Origin: Pseudomonas entomophila
Lineage (GTDB): Bacteria > Pseudomonadota > Gammaproteobacteria > Pseudomonadales > Pseudomonadaceae
NCBI RefSeq assembly: GCF_029478665.1
Contig: NZ_JARPQB010000040.1
Span: 25,071-89,070 of the forward strand
Length of the DNA: 64,000 nucleotides
Reading direction: 5' to 3'
Below, one piece after another: positions 26,551-37,227 of this stretch. Numbering within the stretch: position 1 is the stretch's first letter; every line of letters begins with the position of its first letter. Both the position numbers and the translations under genes were made by a program. The notes below the pieces were generated by a model, which saw only the letters and a program-made list of their open reading frames with translations, ran no database searches and had not been told where the DNA came from.

Positions 26551-26561
26551 ATGAGGCTCAT
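26484..26561 (-). CDS. 25-residue basic peptide overlapping the SGNH gene
   Basis: MSLIRKLLSLFKRKKKRGGS followed by five residues ending in LR. A hydrophobic/amphipathic start is followed by a run of seven basic residues in eight. CAGGAG lies 7 bases before the ATG at 26561, inside the SGNH coding sequence (out of frame), so it would be translated from the same mRNA as the last gene of the operon. It could be a small membrane-binding protein or part of the pathway; function unknown. It is short enough to be chance, but the ribosome site and duplicated 3' part make it worth recording. Confidence 0.45.
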   Translation of the reverse strand: MSLIRKLLSLFKRKKKRGGSIYPLR

Positions 26562-27660
26562 GGCTTTTCTCCTGATAAAGGCCGAGTTCGTCACTGATCA
26601 ATTGAGCGAGTTGCTGGTTGCCGAGGTCGTTGAAGTGGACGCGGTCCACGAACAGCGTTTCCTCGAAGACGGGGCTGGACTTGAGCATCGCGTTCATGTC
26701 CAGGCAGGGAATGCCGTCGGCGCTGGCCTGGATGTGCTGGAAGAACGGTGCATGCACCTCCTTGCCGAGCACGCCGCTGAACAGGCGGTAGAAGTTGTTC
26801 GGGCAGCTGTCGATGGCATGGAACACCGCTTCTTCTTCAGCGGTCAGGCGCTCCCGGCACCAATGCGCCAGCGGCTGCAGGACGAAGCTCAGGCTGGCGC
26901 CATGGCCGGCCAGCAGCAACCGCCATTGCTTGAGCGCATCGGTGATCGCCAGGGCTGCCCGCTCCAGGCGCTCGTCGAGCGAGACACCTTCATCGGTGAT
27001 CACCTCATCCGCCGGATTCTCGTCGAACAGGGCACTCTTCCAGCGCTTGAGCAGCGATTCGCCACCGGTGCCGCCGAAGGTGTTCTTCTTGCGCTTCATG
27101 TCCTCGTTGAACTTGTTCATGTAGTGCTGGAATTCGAACGAGTAGTAGTAGCGCCCATGGTCGCTGGCGAAGGCGTCGGGAATACCCTCCAGGGCCAGGG
27201 TGTTGATGCCGCTGAACACCACCACGTGGCCCACTTCGCCGATGCGCTTCTGCTGCATCAGGTACATCAGCAGCTCTTGCGTGGCGTTATAGCCGCGCCC
27301 GGCGAAATTCAGCCACACCTCGCCGGTGATCGCACTCAGGTACGAAGCCACCGTGGCGCCGTCGTGGGTCGAGCCCACGCCCAATGCGGTGGAGCCGCCC
27401 ACCAGCAGGTTGACCTTGCCCGCCAGCGGGCGCTCGGCCACCGAATGGCGCTTGCCGTCGAACTCGGTATAGCGAAAGCCCAGGGCATCGGTGTTGATGG
27501 TCGGCGAGCGGAACATTTTTTCGTGAAAGTACATGGTGTACGGCACCCAGCGCGCGCCGATGTGCATGAAGCGGTCGTAGTCGCGGATCTGCGGGGTCCA
27601 GCGGTACACCTCCTGCACCGCCTCGTGGTGGCTCAGTACAGGCTTGTCAGTCGAGTGCAT
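26527..27660 (-). CDS. SGNH/GDSL-like hydrolase
   Basis: A 377-residue soluble protein with SGNH-hydrolase blocks: GGSTALGVGS (block I serine, near residue 88), NFAGRGYNATQ (block II), VVFSGINTLAL (block III, where Asn follows Gly-Ile) and a late DRVHFNDLGNQQLA carrying the Asp-x-x-His pair (near residue 346). It may transfer or remove an acyl or similar group on the product of the operon. No signal peptide is visible, so it is probably cytoplasmic. Its start overlaps the carbamoyltransferase end by 14 bases. Confidence 0.75.
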   Translation of the reverse strand: MHSTDKPVLSHHEAVQEVYRWTPQIRDYDRFMHIGARWVPYTMYFHEKMFRSPTINTDALGFRYTEFDGKRHSVAERPLAGKVNLLVGGSTALGVGSTHDGATVASYLSAITGEVWLNFAGRGYNATQELLMYLMQQKRIGEVGHVVVFSGINTLALEGIPDAFASDHGRYYYSFEFQHYMNKFNEDMKRKKNTFGGTGGESLLKRWKSALFDENPADEVITDEGVSLDERLERAALAITDALKQWRLLLAGHGASLSFVLQPLAHWCRERLTAEEEAVFHAIDSCPNNFYRLFSGVLGKEVHAPFFQHIQASADGIPCLDMNAMLKSSPVFEETLFVDRVHFNDLGNQQLAQLISDELGLYQEKSHEPHSQAVKPV

Positions 27661-29479
27661 ATTGGCTTCTCCAGTCGGCCACTTCGTGCCAGTGCGGCTG
27701 CTCGGCCTTGACCAGCAGGTAGTCGCCGAGCACCAGGCAATCCATTTCGGTGCGCATGAAACAGCGGTAGGCGTCTTCCGGGCTCTCGACGATGGGTTCG
27801 CCGCGCACGTTGAACGAGGTGTTGATCAGCACCGGGCAGCCGGTGAGGTCGGCAAAGCTGGCCAGCAGGTCGCGGAACAACGGGTTGTGGCGCCCGTCCA
27901 CCGTCTGCACCCGGGCCGAACAGTCGACGTGGGTGACCGCCGGGATCTGCGAACGCACCAGTTGCAGTTTTTCGATGCCGCTGTAGCCGCGCTCGTCCAG
28001 CCCTGCCATGCGCTTTTGCGCGTGCACCGGGGCGACGATCAGCATGTAGGGCGACGGCGTGTCCAGCTCGAACCACTGCCCGGCCTGCTCGGCCAGCACC
28101 GCCGGGGCGAACGGGCGGAACGACTCGCGGTTCTTGATCTTCAGGTTCATCACGCTCTGCATCGTCGCCGAACGCGGGTTGCCGAGGATCGAGCGCGCGC
28201 CCAGCGAGCGCGGGCCGAACTCCATGCGCCCCTGGAACCAGCCCACCACCTTGTCCTCGGCCAGGTGCGCGGCGGTGGCGGCAAGCAACGCGGCACGGTC
28301 GAGCTTCTGGTACGGCGCGCCGTGGTGGTTGAGGGTGCGCTCGATCTGCGAGCTGTCGTAGGCATTGCCCAGGTAGGCGCCCTGCATGGCGTCGTCCACG
28401 CCGTTGGCCTGGCGCGCCGCCTGGCTGGTCTGGTAATGGCAATGCAGCGCCGCGCCCAACGAGCCGCCCGAGTCACCCGAGGCCGGCTGGACGAACAAGC
28501 CCTTGAACAACCCCGAGCGCAGCAGTTTGCCGTTGGCGACGCAGTTGAGCGCCACGCCACCGGCCAGGCACAGGTAGTCGGCCTGGGTCTGTGCCTTGAT
28601 CCGCCGCGCCAGGGCCAGCATGACGCGCTCGGTGACCACCTGGATCGACGCCGCCAGGTCCATCTCGCGCTGGCCGATGGGGCTCTCCGGCTCACGGGCC
28701 GGCGCGCCGAACAGGGTCTCGAACGCGGTGCTGATCATCCGCTCGCCGACCTCGTAGTCGAAGTACTTGCGGTTGAGGCTGAAGCTGCCGTCCTCCTCGA
28801 GGGTGATCAAGTGCTCGAGGATGGTGTCGACGAAGCGCGGCTCGCCATAGGGCGCCAGCCCCATCAGCTTGTACTCGCCGGAGTCGACCTTGAAGCCGCA
28901 GTAGTAGGTGAACGCCGAATAAAGCAGGCCCAGCGAGTGCGGGAAGCGCACTTCGAACAGCGGCTCGAGCTGGTTGCCCTTGCCCTGCCAGGCCGTGGTG
29001 GTCGACCACTCGCCGACCCCGTCCACACACAGTACGGCGGCCTCTTGATAAGGCGACGGGTAGAACGCCGACGCGGCATGGCTCAGGTGGTGCTGGCTGA
29101 TGAAGATCGCCGGCAGCGGCTGGTCCGGGAACAGCCCCTGCAACTCGGTATTGATGATGCCCTTGATGTCCCGGCGCGCGGCAAAGCGGGTGTACTGCTG
29201 GGCGAAGGCCAGCGCGCCACGGGGGAAGTTGCGCTTGTAGGTGGTGCAGATGCGCTCGAACTTCACCTCCGGGTCTTCGTAGTAGGCCAGCCAGGCGACA
29301 TCGGCCAGGCTGATGCCGGCCTGCTCCAGGCAGGCGCGCAGGGCATGGCGGGGGAACCCGCGGTCCTGCTTGATCCGGGAAAAGCGCTCTTCCTGCAAGG
29401 CGCAGACGATCTGCCCGTCCTTGATCAGGGTGACCGCGCTGTCGTGGTAGAAGGCCGATAGCCCGAGGATGTAAGTCAT
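27647..29479 (-). CDS. O-carbamoyltransferase (NodU/CmcH/TobZ family)
   Basis: A 610-residue two-domain carbamoyltransferase. The N-terminal Kae1-like domain starts with ILGLSAFYHDSAVTLI, has the metal-binding ISQHHLSHAASAFYPSP (near residue 130) and the nucleotide-site CVDGVGEWSTTT. The C-terminal YrdC-like domain has WFQGRMEFGPRSLGARSILG and KIKNRESFRPFAPAVL. Known members transfer carbamoyl from carbamoyl phosphate via carbamoyl-AMP to a hydroxyl of a secondary metabolite (cephamycin, tobramycin, Nod factor). It overlaps the LysE stop by 4 bases. Confidence 0.92.
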   Translation of the reverse strand: MTYILGLSAFYHDSAVTLIKDGQIVCALQEERFSRIKQDRGFPRHALRACLEQAGISLADVAWLAYYEDPEVKFERICTTYKRNFPRGALAFAQQYTRFAARRDIKGIINTELQGLFPDQPLPAIFISQHHLSHAASAFYPSPYQEAAVLCVDGVGEWSTTTAWQGKGNQLEPLFEVRFPHSLGLLYSAFTYYCGFKVDSGEYKLMGLAPYGEPRFVDTILEHLITLEEDGSFSLNRKYFDYEVGERMISTAFETLFGAPAREPESPIGQREMDLAASIQVVTERVMLALARRIKAQTQADYLCLAGGVALNCVANGKLLRSGLFKGLFVQPASGDSGGSLGAALHCHYQTSQAARQANGVDDAMQGAYLGNAYDSSQIERTLNHHGAPYQKLDRAALLAATAAHLAEDKVVGWFQGRMEFGPRSLGARSILGNPRSATMQSVMNLKIKNRESFRPFAPAVLAEQAGQWFELDTPSPYMLIVAPVHAQKRMAGLDERGYSGIEKLQLVRSQIPAVTHVDCSARVQTVDGRHNPLFRDLLASFADLTGCPVLINTSFNVRGEPIVESPEDAYRCFMRTEMDCLVLGDYLLVKAEQPHWHEVADWRSQYALD

Positions 29480-30093
29480 GCGAACTCCCGTGTCAGGGTC
29501 AGTACCGCGATGGCCAGGAACAGCACCGGTGGCACGTAGTCGAACCACGAGCTGCGCTGGATGAACGCCCGCAGGTTATGCGCCGCCAGGCCCACGGTCA
29601 TGTTCACCAGGATGCCGCCGATGTTGAACACCAGGCCGTAGATCAGGAAGTACAGCCAGGCCGGCTGGGCGTCGGCCGGCACGAACTGCGGCAGCAGGCT
29701 GACGAAGAACAGGCCGATCTTGGGGTTGGACAGGTTGATCAGCACGCCCTTGCCAAAGGCGAAGCGCGCGGGTGGCGACGTACCTTCACCACTGGCGCTG
29801 GCGCCGGCCGCGCTGCGCCGTGGCCAGCAGGTGTAGGCCAGGTACAGCAGGTACAGGGCGCCGGCCACCTGGACGATGCGGTACAGCAACGGCACTTCCT
29901 TGAAGATCAGCATCAGGCCGAACGCCGCCAGCAGCACGTAGAAGAACACCCCGAACTCGACCCCGGCGGCGGCCTTGAGCCCCGTGCGCACGCCGTGGCG
30001 CAGCGACTGGTTCATCACGTACAGCATGGCCGGGCCGGGCGAGGCGTTGATGATCAGGACTGCCAGCAGAAAGGAGAGAAAGCCGTACGTCAT
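29476..30093 (-). CDS. LysE-family exporter of the carbamoyltransferase operon
   Basis: A 205-residue LysE/RhtB exporter: NASPGPAMLYVMNQSLRHGVR near the N-terminus, five or six membrane helices, and NLSNPKIGLFFVSLLPQF (residues about 120-137). It overlaps its neighbours on both sides by 4 bases (ATGA at each junction), so it is stoichiometrically tied to them. It is a natural exporter for an amino-acid-like, possibly carbamoylated, product of this operon. The substrate is inferred from context only. Confidence 0.9.
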   Translation of the reverse strand: MTYGFLSFLLAVLIINASPGPAMLYVMNQSLRHGVRTGLKAAAGVEFGVFFYVLLAAFGLMLIFKEVPLLYRIVQVAGALYLLYLAYTCWPRRSAAGASASGEGTSPPARFAFGKGVLINLSNPKIGLFFVSLLPQFVPADAQPAWLYFLIYGLVFNIGGILVNMTVGLAAHNLRAFIQRSSWFDYVPPVLFLAIAVLTLTREFA

Positions 30094-32267
30094 GGCGCAC
30101 CTCGTCGTTGAGTGAATGTGTGGCGAATGCTGTGCAGGCGGTCCTTGACCCACTGCAACGGCGACCCCGAGGGAGGGCTCAGGGCGCGGTAACCCACCCA
30201 GATCCGCTCCCAGTGCCGCGCCTGCTCCTGCTCGCCACCGCGCTGCAGGGCATCGTCCAGGTGCTGGCGGATCGCCTCGATGGCCCAGGCGGTGTGGCCG
30301 CTGACCACGTTGTCGATGGTGTTGTGCAGGTCGGTGAACAGCGCGCTGAAACCGTAGTGGCGCAGGACGTCGGCGGAGCGCCGGTACTCGCCGCCCACGC
30401 CCGACAGCTCCATGGCCAGGTTCAAGCCCAGGGTTTCCGGTTGATAGCGCTGCGGGAACAGCGAGATGGCCAGCCAGAACACCGGCACCCGCAGGTCGTC
30501 GTCCTCGAAATGGCGCGCGGTGGCGAAGCCCGGCTCGACGAAACTGCCCACGTCCTGGCCCATGCTCGCCAGCAGTTGCTGGTAGATGTTGCCGTGGTGC
30601 AGCGCGCTGTCGCCCTGCCCCAGTTCGTCGATCAGCGTGCGGTAGAGCAAGGCGCCGATCGGTGTGGTGACACTGGCCGGGGCCACCACCTGGCGCAGCC
30701 AGGCGCCGTCGATCAAGGTCAGGGGGGCCAGGCTCAAGGCATCGGCGACGATGTCCTCGCGGGTCTCCTCGGGGGCGCCGACCAAGGGGCGATAGCTCTG
30801 CACCTGCCGCGCATGCTGCGCCTCCAGCCATTGCGCCAGGGCTTCGTGGCTGTATGGGCTGAACGGCAGGCCTTCGCGGCGCAGGCCCAGCCGGTGCCGT
30901 GCCAGCCAGGCATCGGCAAAGGCCCGGGCCGCTGGCAAGGCGTCGGGCGCCTGGTCGATCTGCAGGAACAAGGGATACAAGGCCCGCAGCGACAGGTGCC
31001 GGTACTTTTTCAAGGCAAGCCGGTTGGCCTGGGCCAATGCCTGCTCGCACAAGGTCACGGCCACAGGCGTGGGCGGGGTGCCCTCGGCGTTTGCCGTCGG
31101 GCGCTCGGTGGTGGGTGCCAGCGTCGAGACCCAGCGCTCGACCACCGCGATATCGTCGCCGGAGAACACCCCGAACATGCTGCCCGTGGGTTTGCCGATG
31201 ATGTTCAGCAGCGCGCTGCGCGCCGGCTGGCCCGGCCGGACATAGCGCGAATCGGCCAGTGCCTTGACCGTGGCGTGGGGGCAGAACGTCTCCGGCGCCA
31301 GCCAATGGTCGATGGGCTCGCCCGCCAGTTGCCCGCGCTGATGGTAACCACACCCATGGCGCCCCAGCCTGTCGATGAGCGCCACCATGGCGGCGTGCTC
31401 ATTGAAGCGCTGCGGGTCGGCCAGCACCTGGGCCAAGTGCCGCTCGTGGGTTTCGATCATCGCCAGTGCACAGCGATACCCCGCGCCGACCCGGGCGCTA
31501 TCGGCCACCGATGCCCGCTGCAGGAAGAGATCGAGCGCGGACACGGCCATGCCGTGGTAGGCCGTTGCCTGCGGCTGCCCGAACAGCGCCGTGTCGCCCT
31601 CGCGCAAGGCATTGAGCTGGTCGACGTAGTCGCACAGGGCCAGGTTGACGCCCAGCGTCTCGGCATGGAACGCCCGCGGGAAGCAGGCCAGGGCCAGCAG
31701 GAACACCGGCAGCTCGAATGCCGCGTCTTCGATGGCGGGATCGTCGCAGAAACGGTGGCTGAACACCTCGGCCACGGCCATGCCCACACGGTGCGCCGCC
31801 TGGTCGAACAGCCGGCTCTGGCTACGCTGCGGATAACCACCACCGACCATCAGCGCATGGATCTTGAGCAACTGGCCGCTGTCCGCTCGCCAGGCGTGGG
31901 CGATGGAGGTGACACCATCGAGCCAGCCCCCCATCACTTTGAACAAGGGCGCGTGCTGGAAATAGAAGTGACGTTTGCGCGCGCTATCGGGGATCAGCGC
32001 GGGATAGTCGGCCCGCAGGCGCTCGTGAAGCGCTCGCGATGGCTGGTCGATTGCGACCGCTTGCAGCGTGCTCGCGTCGCGATACGCCGCGAAGCGTTGT
32101 GTCACCTGCGTCCAGACCAGCTCCAGCAAGCCATGCCGCTCTTCCTGGTTGACCAGTCTGAAGAACCATTGCCGGGCGTTCAGTCGCACCTGCCCGAGTG
32201 CTGTCGGCGTGATCGCCAGAAAGCTGGGTGCGGTGAACGCAGGCACCTCCTGCGCCAGGTTGGCCAT
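30090..32267 (-). CDS. Large iron-dependent (heme-oxygenase-like) redox enzyme, duplicated domain
   Basis: A 725-residue soluble protein with two related halves. The second half (about 490-690) has features of heme-oxygenase-like diiron oxidases: LIDELGQGDSALHHGNIY with Glu and His, PETLGLNLAMELSGVG, and a late HNTIDNVVSGHTAWAIEA. The first half (about 120-300) aligns with it (AETLGVNLALCDYVD matching the middle block) but lacks the Glu/His/His positions (GLY/SER/TYR-type replacements). FGVFSGDDIAVVERW lies between. Family members (UndA, SznF, BesC and others) oxidise or cleave amino acids and fatty acids. GAGGAGGGG precedes the ATG. Confidence 0.75.
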   Translation of the reverse strand: MANLAQEVPAFTAPSFLAITPTALGQVRLNARQWFFRLVNQEERHGLLELVWTQVTQRFAAYRDASTLQAVAIDQPSRALHERLRADYPALIPDSARKRHFYFQHAPLFKVMGGWLDGVTSIAHAWRADSGQLLKIHALMVGGGYPQRSQSRLFDQAAHRVGMAVAEVFSHRFCDDPAIEDAAFELPVFLLALACFPRAFHAETLGVNLALCDYVDQLNALREGDTALFGQPQATAYHGMAVSALDLFLQRASVADSARVGAGYRCALAMIETHERHLAQVLADPQRFNEHAAMVALIDRLGRHGCGYHQRGQLAGEPIDHWLAPETFCPHATVKALADSRYVRPGQPARSALLNIIGKPTGSMFGVFSGDDIAVVERWVSTLAPTTERPTANAEGTPPTPVAVTLCEQALAQANRLALKKYRHLSLRALYPLFLQIDQAPDALPAARAFADAWLARHRLGLRREGLPFSPYSHEALAQWLEAQHARQVQSYRPLVGAPEETREDIVADALSLAPLTLIDGAWLRQVVAPASVTTPIGALLYRTLIDELGQGDSALHHGNIYQQLLASMGQDVGSFVEPGFATARHFEDDDLRVPVFWLAISLFPQRYQPETLGLNLAMELSGVGGEYRRSADVLRHYGFSALFTDLHNTIDNVVSGHTAWAIEAIRQHLDDALQRGGEQEQARHWERIWVGYRALSPPSGSPLQWVKDRLHSIRHTFTQRRGAP

Positions 32268-32527
32268 TGCGCCAGCCCCTCCTCTTCATGATGGTCTGAG
32301 GACAGACCTCACCCAGGCCAGGCCGGGCCGCGCGAGGTTATCGCGTAGGCTGGCGGCCGAAGACCTGCGTGAAGAGTGCATCGTCCTTGATGCGAAGCAT
32401 CTTCCTGATACGAGGGAATATGCTTATAACGTTTTGCGAGGGGGATTTTGCGCAGTGGTCATGAAAATGTAAAACGGGCCGCATTGGCGACAAGCATGAG
32501 CCTCGCTAATGCTGCAGTGCCGCCAGG
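32268..32527. promoter_or_regulatory. Control region upstream of the carbamoyltransferase operon
   Basis: About 260 bases. AT-rich sequence around 32400-32475 (AATATGCTTATAACG on the plus strand) is the probable promoter for the leftward operon. GATGCGAAGCATC (32389-32401) is a 5-3-5 palindrome just downstream of it, and GGTCTG/CAGACC (32293-32298, 32303-32308) forms a small hairpin before the ribosome site. Confidence 0.45.
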
Positions 32528-33190
32528 TCAGGCCTTGATGTAGCGCATCACCGCGTCACCGATCATCTGCTTGTGCCGCAGCTTGATCTGCTCGTCGGCC
32601 AGGTCGATCTGGAAGATATCGCCGAAGGTGTGGCGGTTGGACACCCGGTAGAAGCAGAACGAGCTCATCAGCATGTGCAGGTCGATCACCTCGATGCCCG
32701 GGCGGAACACGCCCTCCGCCACGCCGCGTTGCAGGGTGCGGCCCAGCGACTCCAGCACCAGGCTGCTCATCTCGCGGATCACCGGCGACTGCTTGACGTA
32801 CTCGCCGTAGTGAATGTTCTCGGTGCAGACGATGCGCACGAAATCGACGTTGTGGTCGTGGTGGTCGAAGGTGAACTCCACCAGGCGGCGGATCGCCTGT
32901 TCGGCGGGCAGCGACTCGAGGTCCAGGCGCTGTTCGGTCTTGCGGATATCACCGTAGAGCTTGACCAGGCACTCGACGTACAGCTGCTCCTTGCTGCCGA
33001 AGTAGTAGTAGATCATGCGCTTGGAGGTGGCGGTGCGCTCGGCGATGGCGTCGACCCGGGCGCCGGCCAGGCCCTGCTGGACGAACTCGGTGATGGCGGC
33101 CTGGAGGATGTTCTCGCGGGTCTTCTCCGGGTTGTTCTTGCGCGTCTTGCGCGCCCCTTCGACTTCAGGCTTGGCTACCGAATCACGCAT
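32528..33190 (-). CDS. TetR-family regulator
   Basis: A 220-residue TetR/AcrR protein. A basic N-terminal tail precedes the HTH (ILQAAITEFVQQGLAGARVD, then TATSKRMIYYYFGSKEQLY, residues about 28-70). The C-terminal ligand domain includes FDHHDHNVDFVRIVCTENIH. It sits beside the 3-dehydroshikimate dehydratase gene in the same orientation and probably regulates quinate/shikimate use. It is also the gene directly upstream of the heme-oxygenase-like operon, so a role there cannot be excluded. Confidence 0.9.
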   Translation of the reverse strand: MRDSVAKPEVEGARKTRKNNPEKTRENILQAAITEFVQQGLAGARVDAIAERTATSKRMIYYYFGSKEQLYVECLVKLYGDIRKTEQRLDLESLPAEQAIRRLVEFTFDHHDHNVDFVRIVCTENIHYGEYVKQSPVIREMSSLVLESLGRTLQRGVAEGVFRPGIEVIDLHMLMSSFCFYRVSNRHTFGDIFQIDLADEQIKLRHKQMIGDAVMRYIKA

Positions 33191-33273
33191 ACCGACTCAC
33201 AGGCTCGTTAGAGGAATCCGGGGGATTATCCGTGAGCCGGGCGGTGCAGGGAAGCGTGCTGTAAGGCCCCGTC

Positions 33274-33359
33274 CCTGTAGGAGCCAGCCTTGCTGGCGAA
33301 CCGGGGCTGACGCCACCCCTGAATCCGTGCCTCACAGGCTTCGCCAGCAAGGCTGGCGC

Positions 33360-33366
<7 letters not shown>
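33274..33366. repeat. REP pair
   Basis: Inverted GTAGGAGCCAGCCTTGCTGG-type REPs between the TetR gene and the dehydratase. Confidence 0.9.
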
Positions 33367-35264
<1,898 letters not shown>

Positions 35265-35774
35265 GCTGGGGTTCCTTGTTGTTGTGGGGCGTTCCTCTGT
35301 AGGAGCGGCTTCAGCCGCGATGCGGGTATCGCGGTGCCTTGCGGGTGATCGCGGCTGAAGCCGCTCCTACAGAGGTCGTGCCAGGCCGATGACGCGTCGA
35401 CCGGCCTGGCACGACCGATTATTCGCAGGTAAAGTCACCCCGGCAACGAACTTTGTACGGAACAGTTAGTTTTCGTTCGATTACCGAACAAAACCCGTTC
35501 CGGCGAATTGATTCACCCACCCCCGTGAACAACCATGAACAGCAGTCGCAGGCCCGCCGGCCTTTCTCGCTGCCACGCCGGTCGTTCGGCGGGTCCTGCG
35601 CCGCACCGCCCAACGTCACCACATAATAAGTTCAATAAAACGGGTACCGACCTATGCTCACGTTCCTCGCCCTGCGATCCGCACCGCCACGTTCGTCTTC
35701 TCCTTATCGTCCTCCGGTTCACGCGCCCCGTGCGCGCTGACCTTCCGGCCACCGACAAGCACAACGGAGACAAC
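35265..35774. other. Divergent control region, quiC / transporter
   Basis: About 510 bases without a supported gene. An inverted REP pair lies at 35296-35373. An IclR-type palindrome lies at 35475-35489. The rest (35490-35774) is a long leader for the transporter, with AATAAGTTCAATAAAACGGG near 35625; an open frame through it lacks recognisable protein sequence. Confidence 0.6.
35475..35489. promoter_or_regulatory. IclR/PcaR-like operator
   Basis: GTTCGATTACCGAAC is a 15-bp near-perfect palindrome (GTTCG/CGAAC), extended by TTTC before and AAAA after. It closely resembles the site described for PcaR in P. putida (GTTCGATAATCGCAC) and for PobR/PcaU relatives. It lies about 290 bases before the transporter start. 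Confidence 0.6.
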
Positions 35775-37148
35775 ATGGCCCGCTCAAGCTCCCAAGCCAA
35801 GAAAGCCACCGCCAGCGGATGGATCGGCTCTGCCCTCGAGTACTACGACTTCTTCATCTACGCCCAAGCGGCGGCGCTGATCTTCCCGCAGATCTTCTTC
35901 CCCTCCACCGACCCGAAGATGGCCATCATCGCCTCGCTGGCCACCTACGGCGTCGGCTACCTGGCCCGCCCGGTGGGCGCCTTCGTGCTCGGCCACTGGG
36001 GTGACACCCGCGGGCGCAAGAACGTACTGCTGCTGTGCATGTTCCTGATGGGCCTGTCGACCATGGCCGTGGGCCTGCTGCCCACCTACCACGACATCGG
36101 CCTGCTCGCCCCGGCGCTGCTGGTGCTGCTGCGCCTGGTCCAGGGCTTCGCCGTGGCCGGCGAGATCTCCGGCGCCAGCTCGATGATCATGGAGCACGCG
36201 CCGTTCGGCCGCCGTGGCTACTACGCCAGCTATACGCTGCAGGGCGTGCAGGCCGGCCAGGTGATGGCGGCGGCGGTGTTCCTGCCGCTGGCCTACTTCA
36301 TGCCGAGCGAGGCCTTCAACGAATGGGGCTGGCGCATTCCGTTCCTGATGAGCGCGCTGGTGCTGGTGGCCGGCTTCATCATCCGCAAGGAGGTCCACGA
36401 AACCCCGGCCTTCGTCCAGGAAGAGCAGCAGGCCAAGGTGGCCAAGTCGCCGATCAGCGAAGCCTTCCGCCACAGCTGGAAGCACATGGTGCTGGTGATG
36501 TTCATGGCGCTGATGAACGTGATCCCGGTGGTCGCCACCATCTTCGGCGCGGCCTACGCGGTGCAGCCGGCCTACGGCGTCGGCTTCGACAAGAGCGTGT
36601 ACCTGTGGATCCCGGTGGTGGGCAATATCGTCGCGGTGCTGGTGATCCCCTTCGTCGGCAACCTCTCCGACCGGATCGGCCGCCGCCCGACCATGATCGC
36701 CGGTTGCCTGGGCTCAGGCCTGCTGGCGTTCGTCTACCTGTATGCGATCAGCATTCAGAACGTGCCACTGGCTTTCGCCGCGTCGATCGTCATGTGGGGC
36801 ATGGTCTACCAGGGCTACAACGCGGTGTTCCCAAGCTTCTACCCCGAGCTGTTCCAGACCCGCTACCGGGTCTCGGCCATGGCCATCGCGCAGAACGTCG
36901 GCACCATGCTCACCGCCATGCTGCCGGCGCTGTTCGCCACCGTGGCGCCACCGGGCTCGGACAACATCCCGCTGGTGGTGGGCGGGCTGGCGTTCTTCAT
37001 TACCTGCGTATGCGCGTTCGCGGCATACCTGGCGCCGGAGACCCACCGGCTGGCCATGGAAGACCTGGGCAACCCGCAGGCAACGCCCATGGCGCAGGAA
37101 GCCTATGAAGCCAACCGCAAGGACAGCCTGAAAGCGTTCGGGCATTGA
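35775..37148 (+). CDS. MFS metabolite:H+ symporter (shikimate/quinate type)
   Basis: A 457-residue twelve-helix transporter of the metabolite:H+ symporter subfamily: GSALEYYDFFIYAQAAALIF at residues about 17-36, ARPVGAFVLGHWGDTRGRK in the 2-3 loop, RLVQGFAVAGEISGASS, and GNLSDRIGRRPTM in the second half. It resembles ShiA-like and other aromatic/organic acid carriers. Divergence from quiC suggests uptake of shikimate, quinate or dehydroshikimate. ACGGAGA at 35764-35770 fixes the start at 35775. Confidence 0.9.
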   Translation: MARSSSQAKKATASGWIGSALEYYDFFIYAQAAALIFPQIFFPSTDPKMAIIASLATYGVGYLARPVGAFVLGHWGDTRGRKNVLLLCMFLMGLSTMAVGLLPTYHDIGLLAPALLVLLRLVQGFAVAGEISGASSMIMEHAPFGRRGYYASYTLQGVQAGQVMAAAVFLPLAYFMPSEAFNEWGWRIPFLMSALVLVAGFIIRKEVHETPAFVQEEQQAKVAKSPISEAFRHSWKHMVLVMFMALMNVIPVVATIFGAAYAVQPAYGVGFDKSVYLWIPVVGNIVAVLVIPFVGNLSDRIGRRPTMIAGCLGSGLLAFVYLYAISIQNVPLAFAASIVMWGMVYQGYNAVFPSFYPELFQTRYRVSAMAIAQNVGTMLTAMLPALFATVAPPGSDNIPLVVGGLAFFITCVCAFAAYLAPETHRLAMEDLGNPQATPMAQEAYEANRKDSLKAFGH

Positions 37149-37227
37149 ACGCCCGGGCCAGACCTGTCGCGCACTGACAGGCCTGGCCCATCCAGATGAT
37201 TGACTCCCCTCGCGTTCGATGGTCAGA

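Noticed and set aside
30108..32291. A 727-codon plus-strand frame opposite the heme-oxygenase-like gene
   Set aside because: Antisense shadow; low-complexity composition and no ribosome site, while the minus-strand gene is operon-linked with overlapping neighbours.
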